DNA from: Labia minor
Lineage: Eukaryota; Arthropoda; Insecta; Dermaptera; Spongiphoridae
Reading direction: 5' to 3'
DNA length: 64,000 nt
Assembly (NCBI GenBank): GCA_963082975.1
Contig: OY720350.1
Location: 50,050,734 to 50,114,733, forward strand
Shown here: positions 11,694-24,303 of the stretch, piece by piece
Layout: every line of letters begins with the position of its first letter
Numbering within the stretch: position 1 is the stretch's first letter
The notes under the pieces: generated by a model
What the model was told of the DNA's origin: nothing
Databases searched by the model: none
What the model saw: only the letters and a program-made list of their open reading frames with translations
Position numbers and translations under genes: made by a program

Positions 11694-14600
11694 AAATATT
11701 AACTTAAATTAAAAATTTATTAATTAATCTAAAATAAATATAAAAACAAAATATAGACCCAAAAAGTCAATTAAACTAAAAAGACTGATAATAGATACTT
11801 TATAAAATTATTACGTATTGTGTTATATAGAAATTTTAAATTATACCTACATAGTTAAAAAAATTTTAAAAATTAAAAAAAAAAACATTTCTGTATAACT
11901 AACACTCTTGTTAGTTCGGATATCCCCTTCTTATAGTAAAAGACGGCTAAAATAGACGGAAGTGTTTAGGGATTAGCATTAATTTCAACTTGAAAGTAAC
12001 CAACCTGACAATTCCTGTTTAATGACTTCTTGATGTAGAACATGGTTCGTCATAAAAATATGGATTAAAAAATTAATTTTGATACAAAAATAGCATAATA
12101 ATAAATTTAAAAAAGATTATAAATTATGTTTTTTATTTTATTATAGTATACATCTAGTTGATTTTTTTAGTGTCGTATATAAGTTTATATTTAAGTCATT
12201 AATTATCACACTAAATAGAGTATATTTAAAGACGAACCGTCACTCTAATTCAGAACTCGAATAAATGAAAGCGTCTCTTTGTAAGAAAAAGAGTAAAATA
12301 CGCTATTGAGAGACAGAGAAAGTGCCTTAGAGTGAGACGGAGCGAGAATGGGGTTAAAAAAACGAAACCTTTTAGGGATTTTATAGTGAATTTGATTTGG
12401 CCTTTACTTTGAACAAATTCGGAGAGTCTCTAGCGGAACAAATCCACTCCGGGTATCATTTTATCCTTCTTTTTAGGGTCTCCTCCGGGGTTAGTCATCG
12501 CTCTCGGGGTTCATCAAAGACCCCGTCACACCCCATCGGACATCCAAAACTCGAATCGTTAATAAACCAAAAACCTCTCCAGTCTTGTTATTTTATGTTG
12601 TCTTAATCGAAGTCGGTTTGCCAATGGCCCCAGTCCGCTGTTTTGGATACTAATTACATTTCGAAATAAATAAAAATTTTTTTTTAAATGAAAATATTAA
12701 ATGTCAAGATAATCTATGAGAGAATTGATTAAATCTTAATTAGTTCTTTTTTTATTATTATTATTATTTAATTTTAGAGTGCATCGACTTGTAGGCCATT
12801 TAGCGCCAACATATTTCACTTTGATTCCATAAAATAAGAATACAATTATATTTATTATTAGAGTTTTATTTTCATTTGAAGGACATCCAGAGAATAAAAA
12901 ATGAATAAATAAATAATAAACTAATATTTCGAACCAAATAAAAAAATTGGTGATTGTAAAGGGACCACCAATCTCAAAAATCAAATAAATATTAATAAAG
13001 ATAAAAAAAAATTAAACAAATTAAAATTAAAATTATATTTATTTACAGGTTTTATGTCTTGTTAAATGAGCTTATAATTTTCTTAAGTTTTAATTAAGGA
13101 AAAAAAAATAATATTTATTTGTTTTTAATATTCACTTGTCAATGTCACAAATGAATAAATATCAAACTTAATCAACGAAGCATTTTGCATTCATAAATAT
13201 AATTATATAAAAACCCATTAACCGCTTTAATTGTCGATTCAAAACGTCTTCTTCAGTATCTAATTCACTTTAACTAATTATAGATACATGTTCTTTACTG
13301 GAAAATGCACAATTATATAGAAAACAAAAAAAAAATCAATATCATGAAATTCATTAATAATTTCCTCCTTTCCCCCCCCCCCCCCGCGCTCTCCTTCCTC
13401 CTCTATTTACAACGTATATCCAAATTGAATTCTTGTTTAACTTATCTGCTCTCTTTATTTATTTAAATTTAAATTATACAAAAATTAATTTAATCGTTCT
13501 TTTGGTTGAATTCTTTTAAAAACAAGAGGATTTTCATAATAAAACCCCTTCACACTTTAATTATCATAATTATCGTTGTGGAATTTTTTTTTTTTTTTTT
13601 TATTTAATTAAATTTTCATCTAATATCGTTGTATTATATATTCATAAATAATGTGTATTATTTGAAATAATTAAGACATATTTTAAACAAAAATGAAAAT
13701 TTCCTGTTAATAAGCTTTAAAGTGTAATTTATTTTAATTTCTCCCTAAATCAAATAAAAATTATAAGAAATTAAATTTCAACCTTGAATATAAGAAAAAT
13801 TAATTTCTTTCCTTATTTAAGTTAAATTTGAATTTAAATGTTAAACTATTTTCAAGTAATTTGTTAATCTTATCCTCTATTATTACTATAAAATATATTT
13901 TATAATAAATTACTAGCAGTATATATGAATTAAAATAAAAATAAAGTTTTACAAGATGATATGTCAGACTGGATGACAAATTATATATAAAATAGAATAA
14001 GGTGTAATTAGTTAATTTAAATCTTTACAACGCCAAGGATTTGTTAATTAATATAAATGTATGTGCACGTATATTCGAAAAATTATTTATTTATTATTCT
14101 TAACTCGAGCAGATGGAATGATAAAAAAAAAGTTAGTGGGACTTTGAGAATAGTGGAGTGGTTAGTGGTTGGGTGAGTGGCGAGAGGGGAGGGGAAGGGA
14201 ATTTTACCTAAGTTGAAAATTATTTAAAACACGTTTCCATAGATAAAAAAAAAATGAGAGATTTAACTTAAAGATTATTTACAAGAAATTTTCATAAATA
14301 ACTATCTGAATAAAATATGTCTTAATTATTAAAAATAGGTACTATTATTTATGAATTTATAATAAAGGAGGAAGTTTAGAAGAATTATTAATTAAATTAA
14401 TATATATATATATATATATATAATGATTGTGTTAGGGATGTAAATGTTTATTTCAAAAGTCAAATTTGATGAATAGGATGAAAAATGACTTTATAGGAAG
14501 ATTGAATGTGAAATTTATTTATAAAATTTTAATAGATCAATAAAAAATATACTAATATATTAAAATTTTTTTTAACTTAGACATTTTAATCAATATGGTT

Positions 14601-14820
14601 TTAATATATAATATATTTCTATATTATGTTAGTATAAATAAGAGATAAAATAGAATGAATATTTTTTAGCATCTGAAGTTATAGTAGATTAGAGGTTCTT
14701 GTCAACTGGACTTGGGTACGATGGATTGAATCTAGATTTCAAATTAAATAATTAATTTAAAATAAACGACAAAACTAACTATATTTGGAATAGATCCTAA
14801 ACTCCAAGAAAATTAAAAAA
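11694..14820. other. A+T-rich sequence with a mixed-composition patch
   Basis: Mostly low-complexity. A patch at about 12230-12640 is more balanced in base composition, with several CCGGGGTTAG/TCGGGG-like and ACCCCGTC stretches. It has no convincing ORF or repeat match within the window. A 12-nt C run precedes GCGC at about 13374. A pure (TA)n tract lies at 14399-14422. Confidence 0.5.
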
Positions 14821-15400
14821 ACCACTCCATTATCTAGCAAATTTGAATTGGATTAAATAACATATATTAATTTAAATTAAATTAATTAAATTATAAATTA
14901 AAATTAATAAATAATATTTATTAAATCAGCGCATGTTTGGATCTTTGTTGATGGCAACACGTCACGTGTTGGCGCGTGAGATTTGCAGTGTTAAAAAATT
15001 TCGCGATTCAATTATGCTGAAATATAGCAGTTTTATACAATTATTAATCATATGAAAAATTATCAAACATATATCTTTATTTTTACGGTCACTTTAGAAG
15101 AAAAAAAATCAAAACGTTGTAGGTAATGACCCTCTTCCGTTTGAGCTTCATTTCTCAAAAGTTGATAGAAAACTATGAATTTTGAATAATGCCCATGTAC
15201 CAAATTTTAATGATTCTAGCTTAAACCGTTTTTGCGTAATCTTGTCTACATACACTCATACACATATACACACACACAGACAGACATTTTTCTCAACCTT
15301 GGTGAAAATGATTCAGGAACCTTCAAAACGTATAAAAACATCAAAATCTTAACATCGAAAATTTTCGTGATCGCAATACTATCTCTGGTGAGATAGTAAA
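14821..15400 (+). mobile_element. HINE-1 copy 2, truncated 5' hairpin
   Basis: It has the same block order as the copy at 8640. The first hairpin arm is lost: the sequence enters at CCACTCCATTATCTAGC. The other terminus is intact, with ACTATCTC, a 4-nt loop and GAGATAGTAAA forming a perfect 8-bp stem. The internal microsatellite is CATACACATATACACACACACAGACAGACA. Confidence 0.8.
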
Positions 15401-15857
15401 AAGACACTTCTCTCAGACAATATTTGAAATCTATATTTGAGGTTGTAAAATAATATTTTTTGATAATTTTTCATCGAAATCCATAAAACAGATAAAATTC
15501 CTTCACCCAATATTAAAAAATAATATTAATATTAAATAAATTATTTTCAAAAATCAATTGGAGAAATTGGAGATATTTTCACTCTTAAATTATTTTTTGA
15601 TAAAATTTGATAAATTTATATTTAAAAGAAAAACCTATTTGACATTGCATTTGTATGGAAAAGTGTGAAGGAAAAATAGGGGGGAATTAAGTGTAGAAGA
15701 TATATATTACTTTTAAAGAATAAATATGCCTGTAACTTAAAATAGAAAGAACAATAATTATACAGATTAATGAATAAATAAGTAAATAAAATTGATATCG
15801 GCGTTAGATCTTCTTGGGTTTCTAACTGCTTCATTCAGTTGGCACTTTTCTCCTATC

Positions 15858-15869
15858 GCCGCCATCTTG
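15858..15869. promoter_or_regulatory. YY1/Pho-type motif
   Basis: GCCGCCATCTTG, the reverse complement of the classical YY1 consensus AAGATGGCGGC, lies in a patch (about 15830-16010) of higher complexity than its surroundings. A TTCAGTTG initiator-like string lies about 25 bp upstream. It might mark a promoter or a Polycomb-type element. This rests on motif matches only. Confidence 0.3.
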
Positions 15870-16206
15870 AAGTCTCATGCCATTCTTTCTTTGGTTTCTC
15901 CTCTTTCGCACCAAGATTAACTTGGCGCATTTGCTGCTACCTTCCCTCAAACAACTCCTACTTATAATTCTCTCTCGCTAATAATTACTGTTGGGCTTCT
16001 GTTTAACACACCAAGCTACTAATTATTATAATAAACGATTACAATTATTTAAATCTGCATTTTATTAAATCACTTTAAAATTCACTTTAATTTCCTCTTA
16101 TTATTTGGTATTTTATTTTATCTTGATAAACATTAAATGTTCAGAAATTACAAATAAGAGGGTTGTTTACTAACTCTGAAGTAAGTCTGAATGAAAAATC
16201 AAATAA

Positions 16207-16849
16207 GTTGACCTGTGGCCAGGTCCGAACCGACCGACGGTTTGAAATAAATTAATTTTCAGCTACAGAAACAATTTCAAATAATTTTAATATATCTATT
16301 AATGTAATAAAAAACAGATATGGATACATAAATAATAAATATAAACATTTTTAATTTTATTTTATTTATAATATATATGCAAGACCAGGCTGTGACGTCA
16401 TGAATGGCTGGATGACGTCATATAATTTTAAATCAAGAAAAAACTAATAAATATGATTTACCCAAGGATAAAACCAATACAAAGTGCATGATTCGTGGTG
16501 ATATATAAAAAAATCTCCTCATGTGAAATTTGGTGTGAAAATAACCCTTCCCTTCCTATCGTCGATCGCTAATACTACCACTTCCGGTTTCCGTAATTGC
16601 ACCAAAAGTTGATCAATTCATCCCACTGATGCATTAAGTCAATATACCAAATTTCATCAAAATCGGTTGAGCCGTTCAGGCTGTACACATCTATACGGAC
16701 GGACAGACGGACGGACAGACGGACAGACATCATGCTAAAAATACTTTTTTCTGTTTAGAAAATGCATGATTCGTGGAGATATGTAAAAATCTCCACATGT
16801 GAAATTTGGTGTGAAAACAATACCTCCCTTACTATCGTCGGTCGGTAAA
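16207..16849 (+). mobile_element. HINE-2 full-length copy
   Basis: It starts with a perfect hairpin GACCTG-TGGC-CAGGTC followed by ACCGACCGACGG. It ends with CGTCGGTCGGTAAAAA, the inverse of that string. Inside are two CRE palindromes TGACGTCA (16393-16400 and 16413-16420), a block homologous to HINE-1 (CTTCCGG, AAAAGTTGAT, ACCAAATTTCAT, then a GAGCCGTTCAGG phrase), and a GACGGACGGACA microsatellite (16692-16728). A terminal module (TGCATGATTCGTGG through the CGTCG end) occurs twice, at about 16486-16573 (decayed) and 16764-16849 (intact). Layout matches HINE-1, but the end sequences differ. Confidence 0.75.
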
Positions 16850-17433
16850 AAGGTTTACTTTTGGTAGGCGTCATTTCTCACTTTACTGAAATTAGTTTCA
16901 ATAAGATTGTCACTGTTTCATTGACATTGTTGATTAGAGATAATTTCACATAATGAATAAATTAGTAATGCATGATTATTAAAAATATTTATTTAAAAGA
17001 TTTAAACATCGTAAGAGATTAAGGTCAATTTTAATTAAGTTTTTGACATATATACTTCTTTGTTTGTAACTGTGTAATTGTGGATACTGAATGTTGTTGA
17101 TTGTATTTGGAGAAAAATCAGATATTTTTCTCAGCTTAAAAATGATGGGTAAACACTGAGAAAAATTCCGATATAAGGATTTTTATTAAAAAATATAATT
17201 TTTTTTTCTTTTTTTAAGGATTTTCTATTTAGTCAGCTTATATTTATTAATTATTTTTATAACAAATTAATTTCTAAGTAGAATGATTTAATCATGCAAT
17301 AACACTAAAGAAATGTTTGTTTTTAAATTCTTGACAAATATATTTCTGTTTGTATCTGTGTACTTGTGGAGTTTTTAAATAAATTAACATATATAGATAC
17401 AAATGAAATACTTTAAAAAAATTAAAAATAAAT

Positions 17434-18045
17434 ATGGAGTATCTTCACTCGACTATCTCGCAAATTTGGACTGAATTAATTAACACAAATATTATAATTA
17501 AATTACATTTAATTAAATAAATTATAAATTAAAATTAAGAAATAATACTTAATAAACCAGCGCGTGTTTGGCTCTTTGTTGATGGCACCACGTCACGTGC
17601 TGGAGCGTGATTTGCAGTGTTAAAAAATTAATTCCGGTACTTTTAGCGATTCAATCAATCTGAAATTCTATATATATCAGTTTTATACAATTTTTAATCA
17701 TGTGAAAAACTATCAAACATATATCTTTATTTTTACGGTCAGTTTAGAGGAAAAAAAATCAAAACGTGATATGTAATGACCCACTTCCGGATTTCCACAT
17801 TTCTCAAAAGGTGATAGAAAACTACGAATTTTGAATAATGTCCGTGTACCAAATTTCATGATTCTAGCTCAAACCGTTTTTGCGTAATCTTGTCTACATA
17901 CACTCATACACATACATACACACACACAGACATTTTTCTCAACCTTAGTGAAAATGACTCAGGGACCTTCAAAACGTATAGAAACATCAAAATCTCGACA
18001 TAGAAAATTCTCGAGATCGCAATACTATCTCTGACAAGATAGTAA
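17434..18045 (+). mobile_element. HINE-1 copy 3
   Basis: The end hairpin has slightly decayed (GGAGTATCTTCACTC) and is followed by GACTATCTCGC. All internal blocks and a CATACATACACACACACA microsatellite are present. The distal hairpin has a base change (ACTATCTCTGACAAGATAGT). Same orientation as copy 1. Confidence 0.8.
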
Positions 18046-18412
18046 ATATTTTAAAATAAAATAAATTTGTTAGTAATTGAGAGGAGGGGAAAGCGTCTTC
18101 AAATACTTACTCCTAATTTTATTAAAACATAATTTTAAATTGCATTTTTTTTTAAGTTTATATTTTACAGATGGACGGTAAAATAATTTGTTAAAAGATT
18201 ATTTCGTATATATTTTAAATGAGAATGTTTATTGAATGGTGGATGAAAATCATATAAAGGAAGGAAACAAGTGAAATGTAATCCAATGGGAATTGACTGG
18301 AGGGAAGAGAACCAAGGAACAAAGCCCGGTGGGATATTCGAAGGGGATGTTGCGGTTGGATAGGAAACCCTGAGTGCTCACTTGGGACAGCAACTCGATC
18401 GGCGCTCTGCGG
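18046..18412. other. Intergenic, rising G+C
   Basis: A+T-rich until about 18230, then a more balanced stretch containing CCCGGTGGGATATTCG and similar strings. Nothing recognised. Confidence 0.4.
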
Positions 18413-18520
18413 TCAGTGCGTCAGACACTGACTGACTGACTTGAGTGAGATGCTGGGAAAGACACCCTAACGGGTGGTCACAGACAGGAAAAGAAATCCC
18501 TTTCCCATCCTCTTTAGTGG
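18413..18520 (+). promoter_or_regulatory. Possible transcription start and first exon
   Basis: This lies in a G+C-richer island (18260-18540) that no repeat explains. A TCAGTG string (18413-18418) matches the arthropod initiator consensus TCAKTY and sits in a GTCAGTGCGTCAGAC context. Downstream there are donor-like sites at 18520 (G/GTGAGA) and 18536 (AG/GTACGA). There is no TATA box and no long ORF, so it would be a non-coding 5' exon. This is inference from motifs only. Confidence 0.25.
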
Positions 18521-19197
18521 TGAGATTCCCTTTAGGTACGAATTTAGCAGATAATATGAAAGAAAATTATACACTCTTCAAATGGAAATTTCTTGATAAT
18601 TAATTTAATTAAAACTAAAATTTGGTTTAAAATTTTAATTTGGAAATCATCTCCGAATATTACTTATCTTATTATTCTCTGCATATTTTCTTTTGTCTAA
18701 AATTATATACATACCTATAAAATGATTGCCGAGGACATAAATGAAAAGTTTTCATATTTAGTTCGACATTATTATAGTTATCGTTTAAAAAGAATGATAT
18801 TATGTCCGATATCCACGCTGGGACTTTCCTTGAATATAATGGACGAATTTTTAGAGAGCCGATATGTATGCAGGATTTTATACAAAATTTTCCCATGTGA
18901 AAGCAATTGAGACTAAATGTCGTTCAAAGTTTTATTATTTCATTGACGAGTAAGCTAAAACATGTCATATTTCTATAAAAGTACTGAAATGACTGACAAA
19001 ATGACATAAGTTAATAATTATATTCTATTAAATAGTAATTTAGGAAAGTCAGATGATAATCGCTTAATTATTCTTTGAAATTGTAAAATACAATATTTAT
19101 TTTTTATTATAAATGAAATAAAAGAAATATTTATTTAAAAGAAAATAGGTTTTGACTATTGATGGAGGGAAGAAAGAACCCCTGAACTATTGTTTTT
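18521..19197. other. A+T-rich intergenic sequence
   Basis: Short overlapping ORFs occur on both strands (18672-18910). They overlap completely and have no family resemblance, so neither is supported. Confidence 0.5.
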
Positions 19198-19417
19198 TAC
19201 TATCTCATCAGAGATTTATTTGCTGAAAGTACCAGAATTAATGTTTTAACACTGCAAATCTCACGCGCCAACACGTGACGTGCCATCAACAAAGAGCCGA
19301 ACATGCGCTGGTTTAATAAATATTATTTATTAATTTTAATTTATAATTTAATTTAAATTAATACATGTTATTTAATCCAATTCAAATTTGCGAGATAGTC
19401 GAGTGGAGACACTCCAG
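19198..19417 (-). mobile_element. HINE-1 copy 4, internally deleted
   Basis: A minus-orientation copy keeping only the two ends. It begins ACTATCTCATCAGAGAT, then jumps straight to the GCTGAAAGTACCAGAATTAA block and runs to GCGAGATAGTCGAGTGGAGACACTCCAG. The central region with the microsatellite is missing, leaving about 220 bp. The hairpin GAGTG-GAGA-CACTC is perfect. Confidence 0.8.
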
Positions 19418-20499
19418 ATTTTTAATATTCTATTATGATTTATTTTTAGTTTAAATTTAAAACAAAACTTACAAATTATAATATTGATGAAATGTATTAC
19501 TAATATAGATAATATATTTCTTCTTTTCGAGGAAAAAAATGTTTTCATGATTTATGTATTATATATAGAATTATTACTTGCAATACTAAATAAATAAATA
19601 TATTTTTAAATAAATTTTTTGCCTAAAGGGTCCCTTGTCTAACATTGTATAAATATTGAAGCTCATGAACTTAGCAACACTTTAAATTACCTATTACCAG
19701 TATCTACCTAAATAACCTAATCGACTCATTTCAAATTTTACTTTATAAATAAATACTTCAAATTGTAGCTCATTCTACAAGTGTATAATGTTTGTTGTTC
19801 AAAACTTTAAAGTTAATTTAATCGAATACTTATATTCATTTTAAAATATAAATATAGTATTATATTTTTCCCTCTTTTTTTTATTTATGCAATTCTACTT
19901 TTTTATTTCGTAATACAATAGAATTTTTATTTCATTGATTTAAATAATTTAATTTTTTATTATTATTATTTTTTTATTGGCTAATTTATTTGAACAGCGT
20001 GTTCAATCGATCTCAAAAAAAAAAAAAAAAAAAAAATTATTCGTTTTTAATTTCCATTAATTTATTATCATTAACATCATTTTTATTATTATTACTTTTA
20101 TTTTTTATTTCACAATAAACTCTGTTAAGAGGGTGAATCAAACAAAAATTAAAAAAAAAAAAAATTACACAAAATCGGCCACATTATACGATTAATTATC
20201 ATTTGTTATCGAATTTCGAGAGGCCATAATCAAAAAAAAAAAAAAAAAAAAAAAAATTAAATTAAATTAAAAAAAATTATGGAAAAATATTTATCTATAT
20301 TATCATATTAATAAGACTAAAATTGATGAAAAATTAAAATTAAATGTTGCTGCCACCACTGCATCCGCCCCGAGCTGATTAGAATGGAAAAATTTAACTC
20401 AATTATCATAATTGAAAAAAAAAAAAAATAAATAATGCCTCGTTACCCATACTTGATAAATTCTCTATTGTTTTAGGTTTAAAATAATATTAAAAAAAA
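19418..20499. other. A+T-rich sequence with long A runs
   Basis: Long uninterrupted A runs (about 20016-20036, 20233-20256) and (ATT)n-like stretches. No gene or recognised repeat. Confidence 0.5.
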
Positions 20500-20900
20500 A
20501 AAATGTTAGATTTTTCGAGATAACGCCGTTAATTACCCATCCGAGAGTCTCGAACTCCCCTCCCCCGGCCACCAACTCCAAAGGAGATAATTGGCACAAA
20601 CAAGAAGAGATCCCCCCCACCACCACCTTCCCCTTGCCACACCCTCACTCCTGTAACCTAAAGGGTTTTAGAATACCCTAGGGGTTGCCAAAATGACCAT
20701 CTACAACCCCCAGAGGGCTTATAAAGCTCTATACCGTGCAAACTTGGCCGCAAATTAGCCTCGACGTTATAAATAACCCCCAAGAGGGGCGCGGCCCATT
20801 TGTGGCGGTCCTTTTGAGGGATGTTGACCGAGGCAAAACGTTTGCCTTAATTAATCATCAACAGCCGAGATTGTTTTCTGAAATACGGCATTTTTACACT
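20500..20900. other. Unexplained G+C-rich island
   Basis: About 400 bp stand out from very A+T-rich flanks. They include pyrimidine runs, CCCTAGGGGTTGCC, ACAACCCCCAGAGGG, AACCCCCAAGAGGGGCGCGG and TTAATTAATCATCA. No open frame spans it and no other copy occurs in the window, so it is unlikely to be a transposon. Candidate regulatory element or non-coding exon. Function unknown. Confidence 0.4.
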
Positions 20901-20996
20901 CTCTTTTGATCGCTCTTCAACCTGTGACTTTCTTTTCTTTCCCTCAACTTTTCTTTTAAAAAAAAAAAGCAAAAAGAGAACAAAATGAAAAATTAT

Positions 20997-21028
<32 letters not shown>

Positions 21029-21460
21029 TGCTTTTAAAATTTAACCGAGTCCTTAGTAGAATATTTAAAAGAATAAATATAGCTTTTATTTTGAAATTCT
21101 ATACCTGAGCTAGATGAAAAATTATATTACTGATGAAATATGTTTATTCAATTATTTTTTAACATAAAACGATATCTCTTACTTACTGTCTTGAAATTGA
21201 CATTTTATTATTACTACGTATATTAATTTCGCATTATGGTCTTTATATATATAATATTTTTGTTCTTGGTATACGAGTATTGTGTTCTTTATTTATAAAA
21301 TATAAATAAATAAATAATTATATTATTTTGACCATTTACATATTTATATTAATTAATTTTATAAGTAAAAAATTCATTTCTTATATATTTTTATTATAAT
21401 AATTAATCTGAATTATTTTTGACATTTTGAATTTCTATTGCAGGAATGTAGTTGAAAAAA
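20901..21460. other. A+T-rich intergenic sequence
   Basis: A-run at 21001-21028, otherwise A+T-rich single-copy-looking sequence. Nothing recognised. Confidence 0.5.
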
Positions 21461-22020
21461 GCTGGAGTATCTCCAATCGGCTATCTCGCAAATTTGAATT
21501 GGATTAAATAACATATATTATATTTAAATTAAATTTAATTAATTAAATTATAAATTAAAATTAATAAATAATATTTATTAAATCAGCGCATGTTTGACGT
21601 GATGGTGCGTGATTTGCAGTGTTAAAAAATTAATTCCGGTACTTTCAGCGATTGAATCAAGCTGAAATTCTATATATAGCAATTTTATACAATTTTTAAT
21701 CATGTGAAAAACTATCAAAAATATACATATCTTTATTTTACGGTCACTTTAGAGGAAAAAAATGAAAACGTGGTAGGTAATGACCCTCTTCCGGTTGAGC
21801 TACATTTCTCAAAAGTTGATAGAAAACTATGAATTTTGAATAATGCCCATGTACCAAATTTCATCATTCTAGCTCAAACCGTTTTTGCGTAATCTTGGTT
21901 ACATACATACACACACATACACACACACAGACATTTTTCTCAACCTTAGTGAAAATGATTCAGGAACCTTCAAAACGTATAAAAACATCAAAATCTCGTG
22001 ATCTCTGGCGTGATAGTAAA
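21461..22020 (+). mobile_element. HINE-1 copy 5
   Basis: Starts GCTGGAGTATCTCCAATCGGCTATCTCGC and ends CTCTGGCGTGATAGTAAA. Part of the AACATCGAAAATTTTCG block near the end is deleted, so the distal hairpin is incomplete. The microsatellite is ACATACACACACATACACAC. Confidence 0.8.
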
Positions 22021-23828
22021 AATAGTAATAAATGATTAGGGTGACTAGTACAGTAAATATCGCAAAAATGTATACTGCTTTGATGAGAGTTGTTCGATAA
22101 TTAATATATATTTTTAATAATTCCTGTTATATATATATATATATAAATATATATGAATGTTTCAATTAAATGGGTGACCTTCATGCATTCAGATCACTGA
22201 GTGGAGTTAATTATTAATATTAATTACCAATAATTATTTCTTTTTTTATTATTATTTGTTTGGAATGCTTTTTTTGGTTAAACCATTTGATTTTTAATGT
22301 TATTATTATTATTTGCGGATAGACCATATTTCACGCAGAGCTTTTAAAGAGAAATTATTAATTATTGAATTTGCCTTGGCCCGAACTCGAGTCTTCAGTG
22401 TGGTAGACAGTCGTACTAACCACTAAACCACTCAAGAGTTTTTTAATGTTAACCTTTTATTCTTATTTTTTTTTTTCATTTTATCACATCTTTCAGTGCA
22501 CTCGACATCATTATCGTTTCAATAAATTATAAATATTTATGAAAAATATTTTAATATTGTCTAGAAATCAATTTTTTATATTTCTTTGTTTTAATGTGTA
22601 TGAGAATGAGGAATTCGGGTTCTATATCAAATAAAAATATTAAATTCAATCCAATATTTATTTAATTAATTTATTTATTCAATCTAGTTCAAAATTAGAC
22701 GATAAATATAATATATTTATATATATCTATAGAATATTTATAACTTTTAATTTATTATAGTATCATTTGTTTTTACTAAAGTTAAGTAATTTTTCAAATC
22801 GGAATCCAAGCAAGTGACATCACATCTATGCCAGCTCGTCAGACTGGTAATCTGTCTATTATTAATTAAAACATATTACCTTATATATATATTATTATAT
22901 TATATTTCTATTATTCTATTTAATGATATTTCGTTATTTTTCAAATTTATGATATTTCTATTATCTTTAATAACTAAAATCAATTAATTTACTTAAATTA
23001 AATAATTTAAAGAAATTTTTTTTATAGATCCTTCATCACTTAAAACTTATATTTTTATTTAACCATTTATCATATATATATATGTTTAAATATTTATAAT
23101 TAAATTGAACAAAAGTAGTATATATATTTAATTATCCGAACCCAAAAATTACTCTAAAAATCTATTATAAAGATTTTATCATCAAATTCCTTAATAAATT
23201 GTGAAAAAAATACATAAAAACCCTAAAAAATTATACATGCTATTTTATTATTGATAATTATTTTTTTTTTATTATCCAACTATCTCATTTCTCTTTTATC
23301 GTTTTCTTCATTTAGTCCGGCGCATTCTTTTGTGTTTCAATTACAGTTTAAATTTGAGTTTAGCGTGACGTTGTGATTCATTAAAAGTCATTTTGAAGAT
23401 AAAGTACATACGATGTCACGCTGGGATCAACATCTCGATATAATTTTTGGCATTCATTGAGTTGAAGACGAGGCATATAATGAGCCACTCTCTAACGAGC
23501 CGAGCGAAAAAACTCCCTCAAGGAATAATGATTAATAACATTTTTTTTTTTTCCTTTTCTTTTCTTATTCATAAAACTCCGACTATTTGTTCAACTGCTT
23601 GACTGAAAACACCACCATGACATTGAATTCTTTTTACCTAGGCGGTAACTTTTTTTCACTTGTTAAAATGTCGAATAAGTAAATAAAAACAGGAACATTG
23701 TAATGCCTAAAGAAATAAAGAAATTAAAAAGCGAGAAGATGAATATGAAAAATCATAGCCCAAAATAGGAATGTGCTACTTTACTTATTATATATATCTA
23801 TATAGGTAAATATACATTTATAGATAGA
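22021..23828. other. A+T-rich sequence
   Basis: (TA)-rich tracts at 22126-22153 and 22873-22900. A tRNA-like fragment at 22379-22438 is listed separately. A patch of mixed composition lies at 23310-23520. No gene recognised. Confidence 0.5.
22379..22438 (-). other. tRNA-like or SINE-like fragment
   Basis: Read on the minus strand it contains an A-box-like TGGTTTAGTGG followed by TTAGTACGACTG and, about 30 nt later, a GAGTTCGGGCC B-box-like string. This order and spacing resemble a tRNA. The anticodon stem does not pair convincingly and no acceptor stem closes, so it is a tRNA-derived relic or SINE head. Confidence 0.35.
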
Positions 23829-24303
23829 CGAGGGCAGGTCAATAAGTCCGTGACTTTTAAAATGAAATTCAGGTTTATGGATAAAATATTTTTTTTTTAA
23901 AAGTAGTCTCTTTTAAGCTTGATACACTTTGTTCATTGCTGCTCCAATTTTTTTATCCCTATCAAAAAATAAGATTTGTCGAGGACATCAATATCCATTT
24001 GTTTGTGAGATTTTTTTCATCATGATCACAAAAAATATTCAATCAGGGCTAAATCCGGAGAATAGGGCAGATGAAGGAGCAATCCCAATTCATGGATTTT
24101 CATGGAAATTCACTTTTTTCTATTTTCTTCACAAATCAAGAGATAGTCTGCTATTAATGGATGTCAAACAAAAACTAAAAGACCCAGCTGGTTCAAATTT
24201 TGACAGGAGTCAGCTGATAGTTGTCTTCTGACAGAAGCAGTGTTGGTGTTTCATTTAATAGATGGTAAATTCAAAAAGCAACGGATTTATTGACCTACCC
24301 TCG
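23829..24303 (-). mobile_element. mariner deletion derivative, copy C
   Basis: Ends CGAGGGCAGGTCAATAAG and TTATTGACCTACCCTCG, with TA after the right end. Interior as in copy B, with minus-strand transposase C-terminal remnants near the left end and an untranslatable remainder. The 100-codon + strand frame is antisense and not a gene. Confidence 0.85.
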
